Assembly: GCA_016283095.1 (NCBI GenBank)
Contig: JAEEMG010000010.1
Coordinates: 17,998-81,997, forward strand
Direction: 5' to 3'
DNA: 64,000 nucleotides
Source of the DNA: Paludibacteraceae bacterium
GTDB lineage: Bacteria; Bacteroidota; Bacteroidia; Bacteroidales; Paludibacteraceae
The notes beneath the pieces were generated by a model that did no database searches, had not been told where the DNA came from, and was given only the letters and a program-made list of their open reading frames with translations. Shown here piece by piece: positions 1 through 9,076 of the stretch. Numbering within the stretch: position 1 is the first letter of the stretch; every line of letters begins with the position of its first letter. Position numbers and translations under genes: made by a program.

Positions 1-1101
1 AATATTTTGGCTGCTGATAAACTAGGAAATTCTCCACTTTTATATTCCACATTCCTTTTCTGGTTGCTGACAGCTCTTTATGAGAATCTTCCAGAGGTAG
101 GTGACGCGGAAAAACCAAAATTCGTATTCTTCTTTGATGAGGCTCATCTTCTTTTCAACGACACACAGAAAGCGGTGCTCGACAAGATCGAAAAGATAGT
201 GCGTCTGATTCGTTCAAAGGGAGTAGGTGTATATTTCATCACACAGTCTCCTATTGACATCCCAGAGAATGTGTTGGCACAGTTGGGTAACAAGGTGCAG
301 CATGCGCTACGTGCGTTCACACCTAAGGACCAGCGCACAATCAAGAGTGTTGCGGACGGTTTCCGTGAGAATCCTAAATTCAAGAGTGAAGAGGCTCTTC
401 TTGAGTTGGAGACGGGAGAGGCACTGATCTCATTCTTGGACGAGAAGGGTGCACCGTCGATGGTGGAAAGAGCAAAAATGTTAAGTCCTGCAGGTCAGAT
501 TGGCCCTATCACAGATGAGGAGAGACGTGAGATAATCACAAAATCATCGTTTTATGAGAAAGAAACTCCAGTGGTGAAGCAGCGTGAGGTTGAGGAAAAA
601 TCAGAACCTAAGGTGAAGGAAGAACCAAAGGTAGAGGATAAGAGTGCTGAGATATTGGCTGAGGTTGAAGGCATTGTCGAGGAGATGCAGAAGAAGGTGG
701 ATGAAATCACTGAGTTGAAGAATAAGATCACAGAAATGAGATCTGTGACAGAAGATGCAACTGAGGCAAAAGACACTATCAAACCATATTTGTCGGAAGC
801 GAAGAAACTAAAGGATGAGGCTAACGGTTTGTATAAGAACGTTGTGAAAACAGTTGGTGCATCTACAGACAAGAGTCTGACTTCTTTGTTAAAGAAGGGT
901 GAGAAGAAGTATGATGATGCAGAAAAGGCTCTCGACAAGTTAAAGGCAGAGTATGACGCTGTATTCAAAAAGTTGTCAGACCTTGAGAAGAAGGAAAAGA
1001 AAGAGGATGAGAAGAAGAAGAAATGGTGGTATAACTTGTTTATTTCTATCCTTCACATTTTTGTGCCATCTTCAAAGAAGGTGTTGAAGAAGAAACGTTG
1101 A
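1..1101 (+). CDS. HerA-like ATPase (DUF853-type), C-terminal part
   Basis: The frame is open from base 1, so the gene begins upstream of the window. What remains is the C-terminal half of a hexameric HerA/FtsK-superfamily ATPase of the helicase HerA-like (DUF853) family. A Walker B strand is visible ([12 protein letters not shown], bases about 121-156), followed by a sensor-like segment ([19 protein letters not shown]). The Walker A part is outside the window. After about residue 180 the protein turns into a long, Lys/Glu-rich, probably coiled-coil tail with a basic C-terminus and a short hydrophobic stretch ([15 protein letters not shown]). That tail goes beyond the usual DUF853 core and may tether the ATPase to a partner or membrane. 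A DNA-translocase role is known for the superfamily; the cellular role here is inferred only. Confidence 0.8.
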   Translation, partial: NILAADKLGNSPLLYSTFLFWLLTALYENLPEVGDAEKPKFVFFFDEAHLLFNDTQKAVLDKIEKIVRLIRSKGVGVYFITQSPIDIPENVLAQLGNKVQHALRAFTPKDQRTIKSVADGFRENPKFKSEEALLELETGEALISFLDEKGAPSMVERAKMLSPAGQIGPITDEERREIITKSSFYEKETPVVKQREVEEKSEPKVKEEPKVEDKSAEILAEVEGIVEEMQKKVDEITELKNKITEMRSVTEDATEAKDTIKPYLSEAKKLKDEANGLYKNVVKTVGASTDKSLTSLLKKGEKKYDDAEKALDKLKAEYDAVFKKLSDLEKKEKKEDEKKKKWWYNLFISILHIFVPSSKKVLKKKR

Positions 1102-1131
1102 TAATCAAATAAGAATAATTAGGAATAAAAT

Positions 1132-1914
1132 ATGAAAAAGTTTTTAGTTTCGGCATTGATGCTGTTGGCTACATTGTCAGCATCAGCACAGTTGATTTCT
1201 GCCGCACGTGATAACGATGGTGTGAAATTCGGAGTAAGAGGTTCGTTCGCATTGAGCAATATGAACCAAGAGGCTAATGCTTCAGTGAATCTATTAAATT
1301 TAGCTGATGCTACAGTCACTACAAAACAGTTGCCTGCTTTTGCTGTAGGATTTGCGATGAACCTTCCTGTTTTGGAAAGCTTCCACTTCAACATCGAATT
1401 GAAGTATGCGATGAAAGGTCAGAAAACTGTAGAAAAGGGAAAGGTGTTAACTATCAATCATGAGGTAGTGTCATTGCAACGTCTCGGCTATTTGGAGTTG
1501 CCAATCCAGCCTCAGTTCCGACTTAATTTCAGCGAAAGCTCACATTTGAACGTGAACGTTGGTCCATATCTAGCATTGGCATTGCATGGCCATGTTAAGA
1601 CAAAAACTCACGTTGAAGGAAAGGATGATGAGATCTCAAAGTTTTATACATTCACAGGAAAAAGCTTCAAAAGAGTTGACGGAGAGAGCAGAAACTGGAA
1701 AGATCCAGATGATGGTTACAAGGATCCATACAGCCGTTTGGATGTAGGTTTGGCATTTGGTGTTGATTATCAGATCGAGAATTTCCACGTAGGAGTATCG
1801 TACGACCTTGGACTAAAGGATATCAATGCTTTTGCTAAGGATATGAACGATGAGGCAGGTTACACTCCAATCAAAAACCGCACTGCATTGTTCACACTCG
1901 GATTTGATTTCTAA
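1132..1914 (+). CDS. Outer-membrane beta-barrel protein (PorT-like)
   Basis: A 260-aa protein with a clear signal peptide (MKKFLVSALMLLATLSASAQ). It is followed by alternating hydrophobic/polar strands ending in an aromatic residue (TALFTLGFDF), typical of an outer-membrane barrel C-terminus recognised by BamA. Strand patterns such as GVRGSFALSN and DVGLAFGVDYQI resemble the PorT/OMP_b-brl_2 family common in Bacteroidota. It starts 30 bases after the HerA-like gene and may be co-transcribed with it. A rho-independent terminator follows directly. The specific function is unknown; a porin-like or assembly role is inference. Confidence 0.75.
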   Translation: MKKFLVSALMLLATLSASAQLISAARDNDGVKFGVRGSFALSNMNQEANASVNLLNLADATVTTKQLPAFAVGFAMNLPVLESFHFNIELKYAMKGQKTVEKGKVLTINHEVVSLQRLGYLELPIQPQFRLNFSESSHLNVNVGPYLALALHGHVKTKTHVEGKDDEISKFYTFTGKSFKRVDGESRNWKDPDDGYKDPYSRLDVGLAFGVDYQIENFHVGVSYDLGLKDINAFAKDMNDEAGYTPIKNRTALFTLGFDF

Positions 1915-1943
1915 AAAAGGATTCAATTTTATATTTTAATAGT

Positions 1944-1972
1944 AGAGACGGGGAATCCCCCGTCTCTTTTTG
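1944..1972 (+). terminator. Rho-independent terminator
   Basis: The inverted repeat AGAGACGGGG-AAT-CCCCCGTCTCT is followed by a T run. It closes the barrel-protein transcript. Confidence 0.85.
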
Positions 1973-2048
1973 TTTGGACTATTTTGCATCCCATTTCTAA
2001 TATGTCATTCTAATTTATTAATTTTGTGCCACGTTAATTACATGAACA

Positions 2049-2813
2049 ATGAATAAGGAAAAATTCGTAGGAATCATTCCTGCAAGATATGCGTCGACGC
2101 GTTTCCCTGGAAAACCGTTGGCTTCCATTGGTGGCAAACTGATGATCCAGAGAGTGTATGAGCAGGCATCAAAGGTGCTTGATTTGGTTTATGTAGCAAC
2201 TGACGACCAGCGTATCTATGACGCTGTGGTTGGGTTCGGTGGCAAAGCTATCATGACCAGCGACAAACATAAGAGCGGCACAGACCGTATATGTGAGGCT
2301 TACGAGAAAAGTGGTTGCAACAGAGAGGTTGTTGTCAATATTCAGGGTGATGAGCCGTTCATCATGCCAAGCCAGATAAGCACTGTATGTGACCTTTTCG
2401 ATTCTCCTGACACTCAGATCGCTACTCTTGTAAAACCATTTTCTGCTAACGATTCAATCGCCGACTTGGAAAATCCGAACTCTCCAAAGGTTGTGATCGA
2501 CGGTGCAAACAATGCCGTCTACTTCTCTCGCAGCGTCATCCCATATTTGCGTGGTGTGGAGAAAACGGAGTGGCTCAAGCGTCACACTTTCTTCAAACAT
2601 ATCGGCTTGTACGCCTACAAAGCTGAGGTGTTGAAGCAGGTGACAAAGATGCCTCAGTCGACAAATGAGATCTGCGAAAGTTTGGAACAGCTTCGTTGGA
2701 TCGACAACGGATTGAAAATCAAGGTCGGCCAGACTGAGACACAGACTATCGGAATTGACACTCCTGAGGATATGGCTAAGGCTGAGGAATTTTTAAAGTC
2801 AATCGAGAAATGA
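2049..2813 (+). CDS. kdsB: 3-deoxy-manno-octulosonate cytidylyltransferase (CMP-Kdo synthetase)
   Basis: This enzyme activates Kdo with CTP to CMP-Kdo for lipid A/LPS inner-core synthesis in the cytoplasm. The 254-aa length matches the family. The N-terminal nucleotide-binding signature IPARYASTRFPGKPL is present, as are VVNIQGDEPF and the C-terminal IDTPEDMAKAE. A TAATTTTG -7 element at 2019-2026 gives a short leader. The ATG at 2042 opens only a four-codon frame, so 2049 is the start. The stop overlaps the next start by four bases (ATGA), implying translational coupling with the M16 homologue. Confidence 0.95.
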   Translation: MNKEKFVGIIPARYASTRFPGKPLASIGGKLMIQRVYEQASKVLDLVYVATDDQRIYDAVVGFGGKAIMTSDKHKSGTDRICEAYEKSGCNREVVVNIQGDEPFIMPSQISTVCDLFDSPDTQIATLVKPFSANDSIADLENPNSPKVVIDGANNAVYFSRSVIPYLRGVEKTEWLKRHTFFKHIGLYAYKAEVLKQVTKMPQSTNEICESLEQLRWIDNGLKIKVGQTETQTIGIDTPEDMAKAEEFLKSIEK

Positions 2814-4117
2814 ACATGTTAGACCGTTCTGTTTGTCCACCTATTCGTGATATCCAAAGCATCGTTGTGCCGGAGGTAGAGACGATCAGCCTGAAGAACG
2901 GCTCTCGTCTACACTGCATGAATGTCGGCATCGACGAGGTTGTGCGTGTGACGGTGATCGTCGGCGTCGGCCTTGACGTGCAGAAAGTGCCGCTATCGAC
3001 ACGTATGATGTCGAGTCTGCTTTTTGAAGGCACTAAAGACATGACTCAAACTGAGGTGGCTGAGAAATTCGACTTCTATGGGGCAAGAAAAAGTATCTTG
3101 CCTGGAATGTATGCCTCGTCGTACGACCTTATCTCATTGACAAGACACCTTCCTAAAATCATAGATGTGTTTGTAGATTCTGTATTCTCTCCTGCTTTAC
3201 GTGTGGATGATTTCAACCGTCTTTCCAAGATAATGAAGACGAACATGAAGGATTTGTCCAAACGTGTTGACTATCTGAGCGATAAGAATCTCGACTATAT
3301 GCTTTTCGGAAAAAACGCAAGATTGATACATCCTGAGCAGGAAGATATAGACAAGTTGACGGTGGATGATTTGCAAAAACTCCATTCCGACTATTTCAAT
3401 ATTGAGAACGTGGAGTTTGTGGCATGTGGAATGATCACGGATGAAGTGAAGAAGGTCTTGATCGACACATTTTCCGCCATCGCACCGTCGGGACGCACTC
3501 GCAAGACTGATAAACCATTGGTTTTGCCTGAGATGGATAAGAAATATAATTTCTTTCATAAGACGGGAGTGCAGGCAGGAGTCTGCATCGGACGCCAGTT
3601 GTTTGGAAGATCAGACAAGGATGAGAAGGGAATGCGATTCCTGAATACCGTGTTCGGAGGCTATTTCGGCAGCCGACTCTCTTCCAACATACGTGAGGAG
3701 AAAGGCTACACCTACGGCATCTATTCGGATCTATCTATCAATAAGCATCACGGCACAATGACCATCTCCACTCAGTGTGACAATAAATATGTGCAGAAGG
3801 TGATCGACGAAACATTCAAGGAGATGGAGATCCTCTGCAATGAGAATGTGCCAGACAACGAATTGGAGAGAGTGAAGAATTATCTGCTTGGCACAATGTG
3901 CAGCACCTATGGCAACGCGCTTGCTTGGAACAGTGAGATGATCAGAGCCGTCACTTCTGCAAACGGAGGAGACATTTCTCTTACGTATATCAATGACTTT
4001 ATCGACTATATCCGTTCTGTTTCGGCCGACGACGTGAAGAAAATGGCTCAGAAATATTATGGCAAGTATGATTTTGGAGTTTCGGTAGTGGCAGACAAAG
4101 ATAAGTTGGATAAATGA
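2810..4117 (+). CDS. M16 family peptidase homologue lacking the zinc motif
   Basis: A 435-aa protein with the two-domain organisation of M16 (pitrilysin/processing peptidase) proteins. The N-terminal domain has NGSRLHCMN and an FEGTKDM segment equivalent to the FKGT that follows the HXXEH zinc motif in active enzymes. Here the residues at the motif are TRMMSS, so the zinc ligands and catalytic Glu are absent. The C-terminal domain keeps the Arg/Tyr-containing REEKGYTYGIYS loop that contacts substrate. It is therefore probably a non-catalytic M16 subunit, comparable to alpha-type processing subunits. No catalytic M16 partner is next to it. It is coupled by ATGA overlaps to kdsB upstream and the metallo-hydrolase downstream. 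Confidence 0.85.
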   Translation: MNMLDRSVCPPIRDIQSIVVPEVETISLKNGSRLHCMNVGIDEVVRVTVIVGVGLDVQKVPLSTRMMSSLLFEGTKDMTQTEVAEKFDFYGARKSILPGMYASSYDLISLTRHLPKIIDVFVDSVFSPALRVDDFNRLSKIMKTNMKDLSKRVDYLSDKNLDYMLFGKNARLIHPEQEDIDKLTVDDLQKLHSDYFNIENVEFVACGMITDEVKKVLIDTFSAIAPSGRTRKTDKPLVLPEMDKKYNFFHKTGVQAGVCIGRQLFGRSDKDEKGMRFLNTVFGGYFGSRLSSNIREEKGYTYGIYSDLSINKHHGTMTISTQCDNKYVQKVIDETFKEMEILCNENVPDNELERVKNYLLGTMCSTYGNALAWNSEMIRAVTSANGGDISLTYINDFIDYIRSVSADDVKKMAQKYYGKYDFGVSVVADKDKLDK

Positions 4118-4923
4118 AAATCAAGATAATAGTAGACAACTATGTGGCACAGAGCAGCGTCTTCGCAGAGCATGGATTCTCTGCGTTGATCTGTGATGAG
4201 AATAAGAATATCCTTTTTGATACCGCTTCCGGATCTCTGGCACTCCTTCATAACCTTGAATGTTTCAAGGTGTCGACGGAGGAGATCTCGGATGTTGTGT
4301 TGAGCCACGGGCATAACGACCATAGCGGAGGAGTGGTGGCGATGATGAATCGCAGCCATGAATGCAAGTTTTGGGCAGGCGAGGGTTTTGATGCTGCACG
4401 TACAGGCAGAAGAGGCGTGGATATAGGGTTGAAACTCACAGCGGAGCAGAAGTCAAGATTCAATATTGTAGACGGAATGGTAAAGTTGACAGATGATGTC
4501 TTTGCTGTTTCTGCCAAAGGATGCGAGTTGACGGAATTGTCGCATACAGACGATTTCTACATATTGGCTGAAGACGGAACCAAACCAAACGATTATTTCA
4601 CAGACGAAGTATATATAATATGTGTGCACGACGGAAAGATGAGCATCATCACAGGTTGCGCGCATAGGGGAGTGTCGAATATCGTGCGTCATGCACAGAA
4701 TCTATTCCGTCTTCCCGTCGACACAATAATAGGAGGATTCCACACCCTCCATGATTCGCGAGAAAAGTTGGAGAGACTCGCGTCTGAACTAAAATCCGCG
4801 TCTCCACGACAAATAATCTGCGGACATTGCACAGGAGTTGAGGCCTATGCCACAATAAAATCGATGATGCCAGAGATCGAGATGATGCATACGCAGGTAG
4901 GAATGAATGTTTTTTGTGAATAA
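4114..4923 (+). CDS. MBL-fold metallo-hydrolase (COG1237-like)
   Basis: A 269-aa metallo-beta-lactamase-fold enzyme. The metal-binding motif HGHNDH is at residues 65-70, followed by SGG, with a later GCAHRGVSN and a C-terminal ICGHCTG that supply further ligands. Length and motif arrangement resemble the COG1237 group, which includes the methanogen ribofuranosylaminobenzene-phosphate synthase-like proteins, but the substrate in Bacteroidota is unknown. It overlaps the M16 homologue by ATGA and is the last gene of the kdsB operon. Confidence 0.85.
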   Translation: MKIKIIVDNYVAQSSVFAEHGFSALICDENKNILFDTASGSLALLHNLECFKVSTEEISDVVLSHGHNDHSGGVVAMMNRSHECKFWAGEGFDAARTGRRGVDIGLKLTAEQKSRFNIVDGMVKLTDDVFAVSAKGCELTELSHTDDFYILAEDGTKPNDYFTDEVYIICVHDGKMSIITGCAHRGVSNIVRHAQNLFRLPVDTIIGGFHTLHDSREKLERLASELKSASPRQIICGHCTGVEAYATIKSMMPEIEMMHTQVGMNVFCE

Positions 4924-4948
4924 ATGTCGTACATAAAATTTCCCAGAC

Positions 4949-5051
4949 TGACACTTTGGCAGACTTTGTCATATTATGCCACAAAATTGGCATGAAAAAG
5001 GCATTGGCATATTTTTTGAATTAATTAATGCGAACGACGATGAGATCGTTC
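4949..5051 (+). promoter_or_regulatory. Candidate sigma-54 promoter and inverted repeat upstream of dnaK
   Basis: TGACA-N13-TGTCA (4949-4971) is an inverted repeat of the type bound by dimeric activators. Downstream, TTGGCATG-AAAA-AGGCA (4987-5003) keeps the -24 GG and -12 GC dinucleotides at the exact ten-base spacing of a sigma-54 promoter, although -12 is AGGCA rather than TTGCA. No TAnnTTTG element is seen between here and the dnaK ATG. A 6-bp-stem inverted repeat GAACGA/TCGTTC (5032-5051) lies in the presumed leader. The assignment is an inference from spacing and consensus. Confidence 0.5.
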
Positions 5052-5091
5052 ATAACGAAATTTTGAATAATAATAAAAAAAGAATAAAGTC

Positions 5092-7020
5092 ATGGGAAAG
5101 ATTATCGGAATTGACCTTGGTACAACAAACTCGTGCGTAGCCGTAATGGAAGGTGGCGAAGCAAAAGTTATTCCAAACAGCGAGGGTAAGAGAACAACTC
5201 CTTCCGTAGTAGGTTTTTTGGCTGGTGGAGAGAGAAAGATCGGTGACCCTGCAAAGCGTCAGGCGATCACAAACCCAGAAAAGACTATTTTCTCTATCAA
5301 GAGATTCATGGGTGAGACATACGACCAGGTGGGCGCTGAGATCGCAAGAGTGCCTTACAAGGTTGTAAGAGGCGACAACAACACTCCACGTGTAGATATC
5401 GACGGACGTCTTTACACTCCACAGGAGATTTCAGCAATGATCCTTCAGAAGATGAAGAAGACAGCTGAGGATTTCTTGGGTGAGGAAGTTACAGAAGCCG
5501 TTATCACAGTGCCAGCATATTTCAACGACTCACAGCGTCAGGCAACAAAGGAGGCTGGTGAGATCGCTGGTTTGAAAGTTCGTCGTATCGTTAACGAGCC
5601 AACAGCGTCAGCATTGGCATACGGTATCGATAAGAAAGACAAGGACATGAAGATTCTTGTGTTCGACTGTGGTGGTGGTACACACGATGTGTCAGTCCTA
5701 GAGTTGGGTGACGGAGTATTTGAGGTAAAGGCAACAGCAGGTGATACACACCTAGGAGGTGATGACTTCGATGAGAAGGTTATCCAGTGGTTGGTAGATG
5801 AGTTTAAGGCTGAGAACTCAGGCTTCGATCTACGTAAGGACCCTATGGCATTGCAGAGATTGAAGGAGGCAGCAGAGAAGGCAAAGATCGAGCTTTCTAA
5901 CACAACAACTTCAGAGATCAACTTGCCTTATATCACAGTTGTAGACGGTGCTCCAAAGCACTTGGTAAGAACATTGTCACGTGCTAAGTTCGAGCAGTTG
6001 GTAGACGATTTGGTACAGCGTACGATCGAGCCATGCCGTACAGCATTGCAGAGCGCAGGTTACTCAACATCAGATATCGACGAGGTTATCCTAGTGGGTG
6101 GTTCTACTCGTATTCCTGCAATTCAGGAGGCTGTAGAGAAATTCTTCGGTAAGGCTCCATCTAAGGGAGTTAATCCAGATGAGGTTGTGGCTCTAGGAGC
6201 AGCAATCCAGGGAGGTGTCCTTGGTGGTGATTTGGCCGACGGTGCAGGCGGTGGCGTATTGCTACTTGATGTCACTCCACTTTCTCTAGGTATCGAGACT
6301 TACGGCGGTGTGATGACAAAGCTTATCGACGCCAACACAACAATCCCAACTAAGAAAGAGCAGGTATTCTCTACTGCAGCTGACAACCAGACATCAGTAG
6401 AAATCAACGTGCTTCAGGGAGAGCGTCCAATGGCAGCACAGAACAAGTCGATCGGACGTTTCCACTTGGACGGAATTCCAGCAGCTCCACGTGGTGTGCC
6501 ACAGATTGTAGTGTCATTCGATATCGACGCTAACGGTATCCTTAACGTTACAGCTCTTGATAAGGCAACAAACAAGGAGCAGAAGATCCGTATCGAGTCT
6601 TCATCAGGTTTGTCGAAGGAGGAGATCGAAAGAATGAAGAACGAGGCAACTGCAAACGCAGCAGCCGACCAGAAGGAGAGAGAGCGTGTTGACAAGTTGA
6701 ACAACGCAGACGCTATGATCTTCCAGGTTGAGAAGCAGCTAAAGGAGATCGGTGACAAGATTCCTTCAAACAAGCGTACTCCAATCGAGACTGCATTGTC
6801 AAAACTAAAGGATGCACACAAGTCACAGGATCTAGCAGGTATCGATGCTTCAATGAAGGAGCTAGAGAACGCGCTTCACGCTGCAAGCCAGGATATGTAC
6901 AACGCACAGCAGCAGGCTGGTGGTGCGCAGGGTGGCGGCTTCAACGGTGGTAACGCTGGTGGCCAGTCTGGTCCTAACAAAGATGACATCACAGATGTAG
7001 ACTTCGAGGAAGTTAAATAA
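5092..7020 (+). CDS. dnaK: Chaperone protein DnaK (Hsp70)
   Basis: A 642-aa Hsp70 chaperone of full length. The ATPase domain starts with [17 protein letters not shown], and the phosphate-2 motif reads [15 protein letters not shown] (most DnaKs have DLGGGTFD, so Cys and His are atypical). [11 protein letters not shown] follows. The linker and substrate-binding domain begin near [14 protein letters not shown], and a Gly-rich tail ends in the EEVK co-chaperone motif. Codon use is strongly biased, as expected for a highly expressed gene. No grpE or dnaJ is adjacent. Its last 18 bases and terminator are duplicated 3.5 kb downstream. Confidence 0.98.
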   Translation: MGKIIGIDLGTTNSCVAVMEGGEAKVIPNSEGKRTTPSVVGFLAGGERKIGDPAKRQAITNPEKTIFSIKRFMGETYDQVGAEIARVPYKVVRGDNNTPRVDIDGRLYTPQEISAMILQKMKKTAEDFLGEEVTEAVITVPAYFNDSQRQATKEAGEIAGLKVRRIVNEPTASALAYGIDKKDKDMKILVFDCGGGTHDVSVLELGDGVFEVKATAGDTHLGGDDFDEKVIQWLVDEFKAENSGFDLRKDPMALQRLKEAAEKAKIELSNTTTSEINLPYITVVDGAPKHLVRTLSRAKFEQLVDDLVQRTIEPCRTALQSAGYSTSDIDEVILVGGSTRIPAIQEAVEKFFGKAPSKGVNPDEVVALGAAIQGGVLGGDLADGAGGGVLLLDVTPLSLGIETYGGVMTKLIDANTTIPTKKEQVFSTAADNQTSVEINVLQGERPMAAQNKSIGRFHLDGIPAAPRGVPQIVVSFDIDANGILNVTALDKATNKEQKIRIESSSGLSKEEIERMKNEATANAAADQKERERVDKLNNADAMIFQVEKQLKEIGDKIPSNKRTPIETALSKLKDAHKSQDLAGIDASMKELENALHAASQDMYNAQQQAGGAQGGGFNGGNAGGQSGPNKDDITDVDFEEVK

Positions 7021-7081
7021 TCTGAGATAATAGACAATAAAAAGTCCCGTGTGACGAAAGTCATACGGGATTTTTTTGTTT
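7003..7081 (+). repeat. dnaK 3'-end direct repeat, resident copy
   Basis: These 79 bases cover the last six dnaK codons, the stop and the terminator. They align without gaps to 10512-10590 with 11 differences (about 86% identity). The two copies bracket the AbiL-like cassette. Confidence 0.9.
7045..7077 (+). terminator. dnaK rho-independent terminator
   Basis: An 11-bp stem, TCCCGTGTGAC / GTCATACGGGA with a GAAA tetraloop, is followed by seven T residues. Confidence 0.9.
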
Positions 7082-7152
7082 GGTGTGATGGCCTATTTCG
7101 ATTGATAAATGTTAAAAACGTGAGTCGTCTGCTATATTTTCGAGGTTGATTC

Positions 7153-7200
7153 TTGGTGTTTTTAGATTTGGTTTCTAATTTTGTAGAAATTCTACAAAAT
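7153..7200 (+). promoter_or_regulatory. Promoter of AbiL-like operon with overlapping palindrome
   Basis: There is a -33 TTG at 7153-7155, a 20-base spacer and a -7 TAATTTTG at 7176-7183. A perfect inverted repeat, ATTTTGTAGA-AAT-TCTACAAAAT (7178-7200), overlaps the -7 element and the expected start of transcription. The ATG follows 10 bases later. A repressor site is the natural reading. No regulator gene is visible in the cassette. Confidence 0.7.
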
Positions 7201-7210
7201 TAAGGTTGAA

Positions 7211-8434
7211 ATGATACTGAAAATCGAATTTGAAAATTTCTTCTCTATACGAGATAGAGTAAGAATTGATTTCAGAGCTGCAAGCATCAATACGGCTCTT
7301 GCAAAAGAGTTGAGTCATAATGTAATGGAGTGGAAAGGAGTCCCTATACTTAAATCCGTAGGTTTGTTTGGTCCTAATGCCTCAGGCAAATCAAACATTC
7401 AGAAAGCTATCAATTTCTGCTGTAGAATGATATTAGATTCTCATCTTCACAATGAGGGTGTGGTTTTCAACTTTGAGCCATTTAAGTTTGATGGGTGGCA
7501 GGATAAACCAAGTAAGTTTTTGATTGATTTTGTGTGTGATGAAGTGGAGTACGAATATTCATTTGAGTTGACAAAAAATCGTATTCTATCAGAAAGTTTA
7601 TTCTACTATCCAGTTGGAAGACGAGCAAAAGTCTTTGTTCGTGATATTAATGGTAGGTATAGTTTCGGCACAGGTGTATTCAATAAGCCTACTGATGTCG
7701 TATTGAATACAAGTGATAAGAACCTGTTCCTCAGCCGTGCAAGTTCTATGAACAGGGAACTTGCTCAGAAATTGTACCGATACTTTATGAATCAGTTTCT
7801 GCTCGGATTGGTTAATGTCAATGAAATGGTGGCTCTAGATAGTTTCATCACTTATAAAAAAGTGATTCTCAAGGCTCTTGAAATCTGTGATACTGACATT
7901 ACCGATATTGAGGCAAGGAAAGAGCAAATATATGCTCCTGCCGCTGTATTAGGACAAGTTGAGGTAAAACCTATTGATGTCTTGAGGTTTAAAACATTTC
8001 ACCGCAATAATAAGGATGTTATGTTTGACATGGATATGGAAGAATCAGATGGCACTAGAAAACTTTTCCAAATATTATTTCGATTACTTGATGTAGTGAA
8101 GAATAAAAAAGGAATCATGCTCGATGAATTTGACCAGAGTTTACACACTCGTTTGGCAGATTTCATTCTCGATCTGATTCATGCTTCCGAGAGCAGTCAG
8201 TTATTGTTCACATCACATAACACAAACCTTATCGATGTCAAGAGACTGAGACGTGACCAAATTGTATTTGTCAACAAGTCGGAACAAGGTGCAACGGAGG
8301 TGTATTCATTATATGACTTCAAGGATTTTCGTGAGAATATGGATGCCGAAAAGGGATATATACAAGGGCGCTTTGATGCCGTTCCTTATGTTGATTCTTC
8401 AGTGTCAAGTATCAAACAATTATTGGAGGGGTGA
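7211..8434 (+). CDS. AAA15-family ATPase, AbiL-type defence component
   Basis: A 407-aa SMC/ABC-like AAA ATPase. The N-terminal strand MILKIEFENFFSIRD leads to Walker A GPNASGKSN (residues 54-62). Near the C-terminus are an ESDGTRKLFQ signature-like segment, Walker B GIMLDEFDQSLHTR and a switch motif LFTSHNTNLID. This architecture, followed at once by an RloB-like gene, matches the AbiLi/AbiLii (RloA/RloB) abortive-infection pair. Such ATPases act in the cytoplasm as sensors or regulators of a toxic partner; the trigger is unknown. It is transcribed from the promoter 10 bases upstream, and its stop overlaps a possible GTG start of the partner. Confidence 0.85.
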   Translation: MILKIEFENFFSIRDRVRIDFRAASINTALAKELSHNVMEWKGVPILKSVGLFGPNASGKSNIQKAINFCCRMILDSHLHNEGVVFNFEPFKFDGWQDKPSKFLIDFVCDEVEYEYSFELTKNRILSESLFYYPVGRRAKVFVRDINGRYSFGTGVFNKPTDVVLNTSDKNLFLSRASSMNRELAQKLYRYFMNQFLLGLVNVNEMVALDSFITYKKVILKALEICDTDITDIEARKEQIYAPAAVLGQVEVKPIDVLRFKTFHRNNKDVMFDMDMEESDGTRKLFQILFRLLDVVKNKKGIMLDEFDQSLHTRLADFILDLIHASESSQLLFTSHNTNLIDVKRLRRDQIVFVNKSEQGATEVYSLYDFKDFRENMDAEKGYIQGRFDAVPYVDSSVSSIKQLLEG

Positions 8435-8436
8435 TT

Positions 8437-8997
8437 ATGGCAAGCAGAAGAGAAAAGACTACGCCAAAGCAGATGCGAAAAATTGCCCTTGTAATATGTG
8501 AGGGAGAGACAGAGGGTTGCTATATCAATCTTTTAAAAACGTGGTATAAGTCTCCTATCAGAATTGTTTCGCACATAGAAGGAACAAAGATTACCCCTTC
8601 GTTGGTTGAGAAGCGTACAAAGGAACTCAAAATCTCACAATGGGATAAGGTTTACACTTTCCTAATGTATGACATGGATGTGCAAGCCATCAATGAGAAA
8701 TTACAGAAGTGTAAGGCAGAAATGCTATTGAGTAATCCTTGCTTTGAAATATGGTTATTGCTCCATGCCAAAGACCAGAAAACTGCCATTGAAACAGGCT
8801 CTCTCATCAAGGAGCTGAAGAAAAGCGCTCCAGTGTGGAAGAATTATTCTAAATCGTCCTTTACTGACACTCAAAAGTCCTTCTTGAATGACAAAACAGA
8901 TGTTGCAGTTGAAAGAGCTAAAAAATTGCAAGAGTTCCAGAATCCATCAACAGGTATTTACAAGTTGATTGAAATGCTGAAAGGAAATGCACGATAG
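8437..8997 (+). CDS. RloB-like protein, AbiLii-type partner
   Basis: A protein of about 186 aa of the RloB family. Conserved features are the N-terminal KIALVICEGETEGCYINLL with the acidic EGETE motif, FLMYDMDVQ with the Asp pair, and SNPCFEIWLLLHA, which is highly typical of RloB. The fold resembles Toprim-type nucleases, so it is the likely effector of the two-gene abortive-infection module. ATG 8437 is three bases after the ATPase stop; GTG 8431, overlapping that stop, is an alternative giving 188 aa. Function is inferred from family and gene pairing. Confidence 0.85.
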   Translation: MASRREKTTPKQMRKIALVICEGETEGCYINLLKTWYKSPIRIVSHIEGTKITPSLVEKRTKELKISQWDKVYTFLMYDMDVQAINEKLQKCKAEMLLSNPCFEIWLLLHAKDQKTAIETGSLIKELKKSAPVWKNYSKSSFTDTQKSFLNDKTDVAVERAKKLQEFQNPSTGIYKLIEMLKGNAR

Positions 8998-9076
8998 TCG
9001 CCTAAAAGCGTAGGTTACCTTCAATGATGGTTTCTCTGCAGACTTGGAATAATTACGGAAATTATAGGTTAATTCA

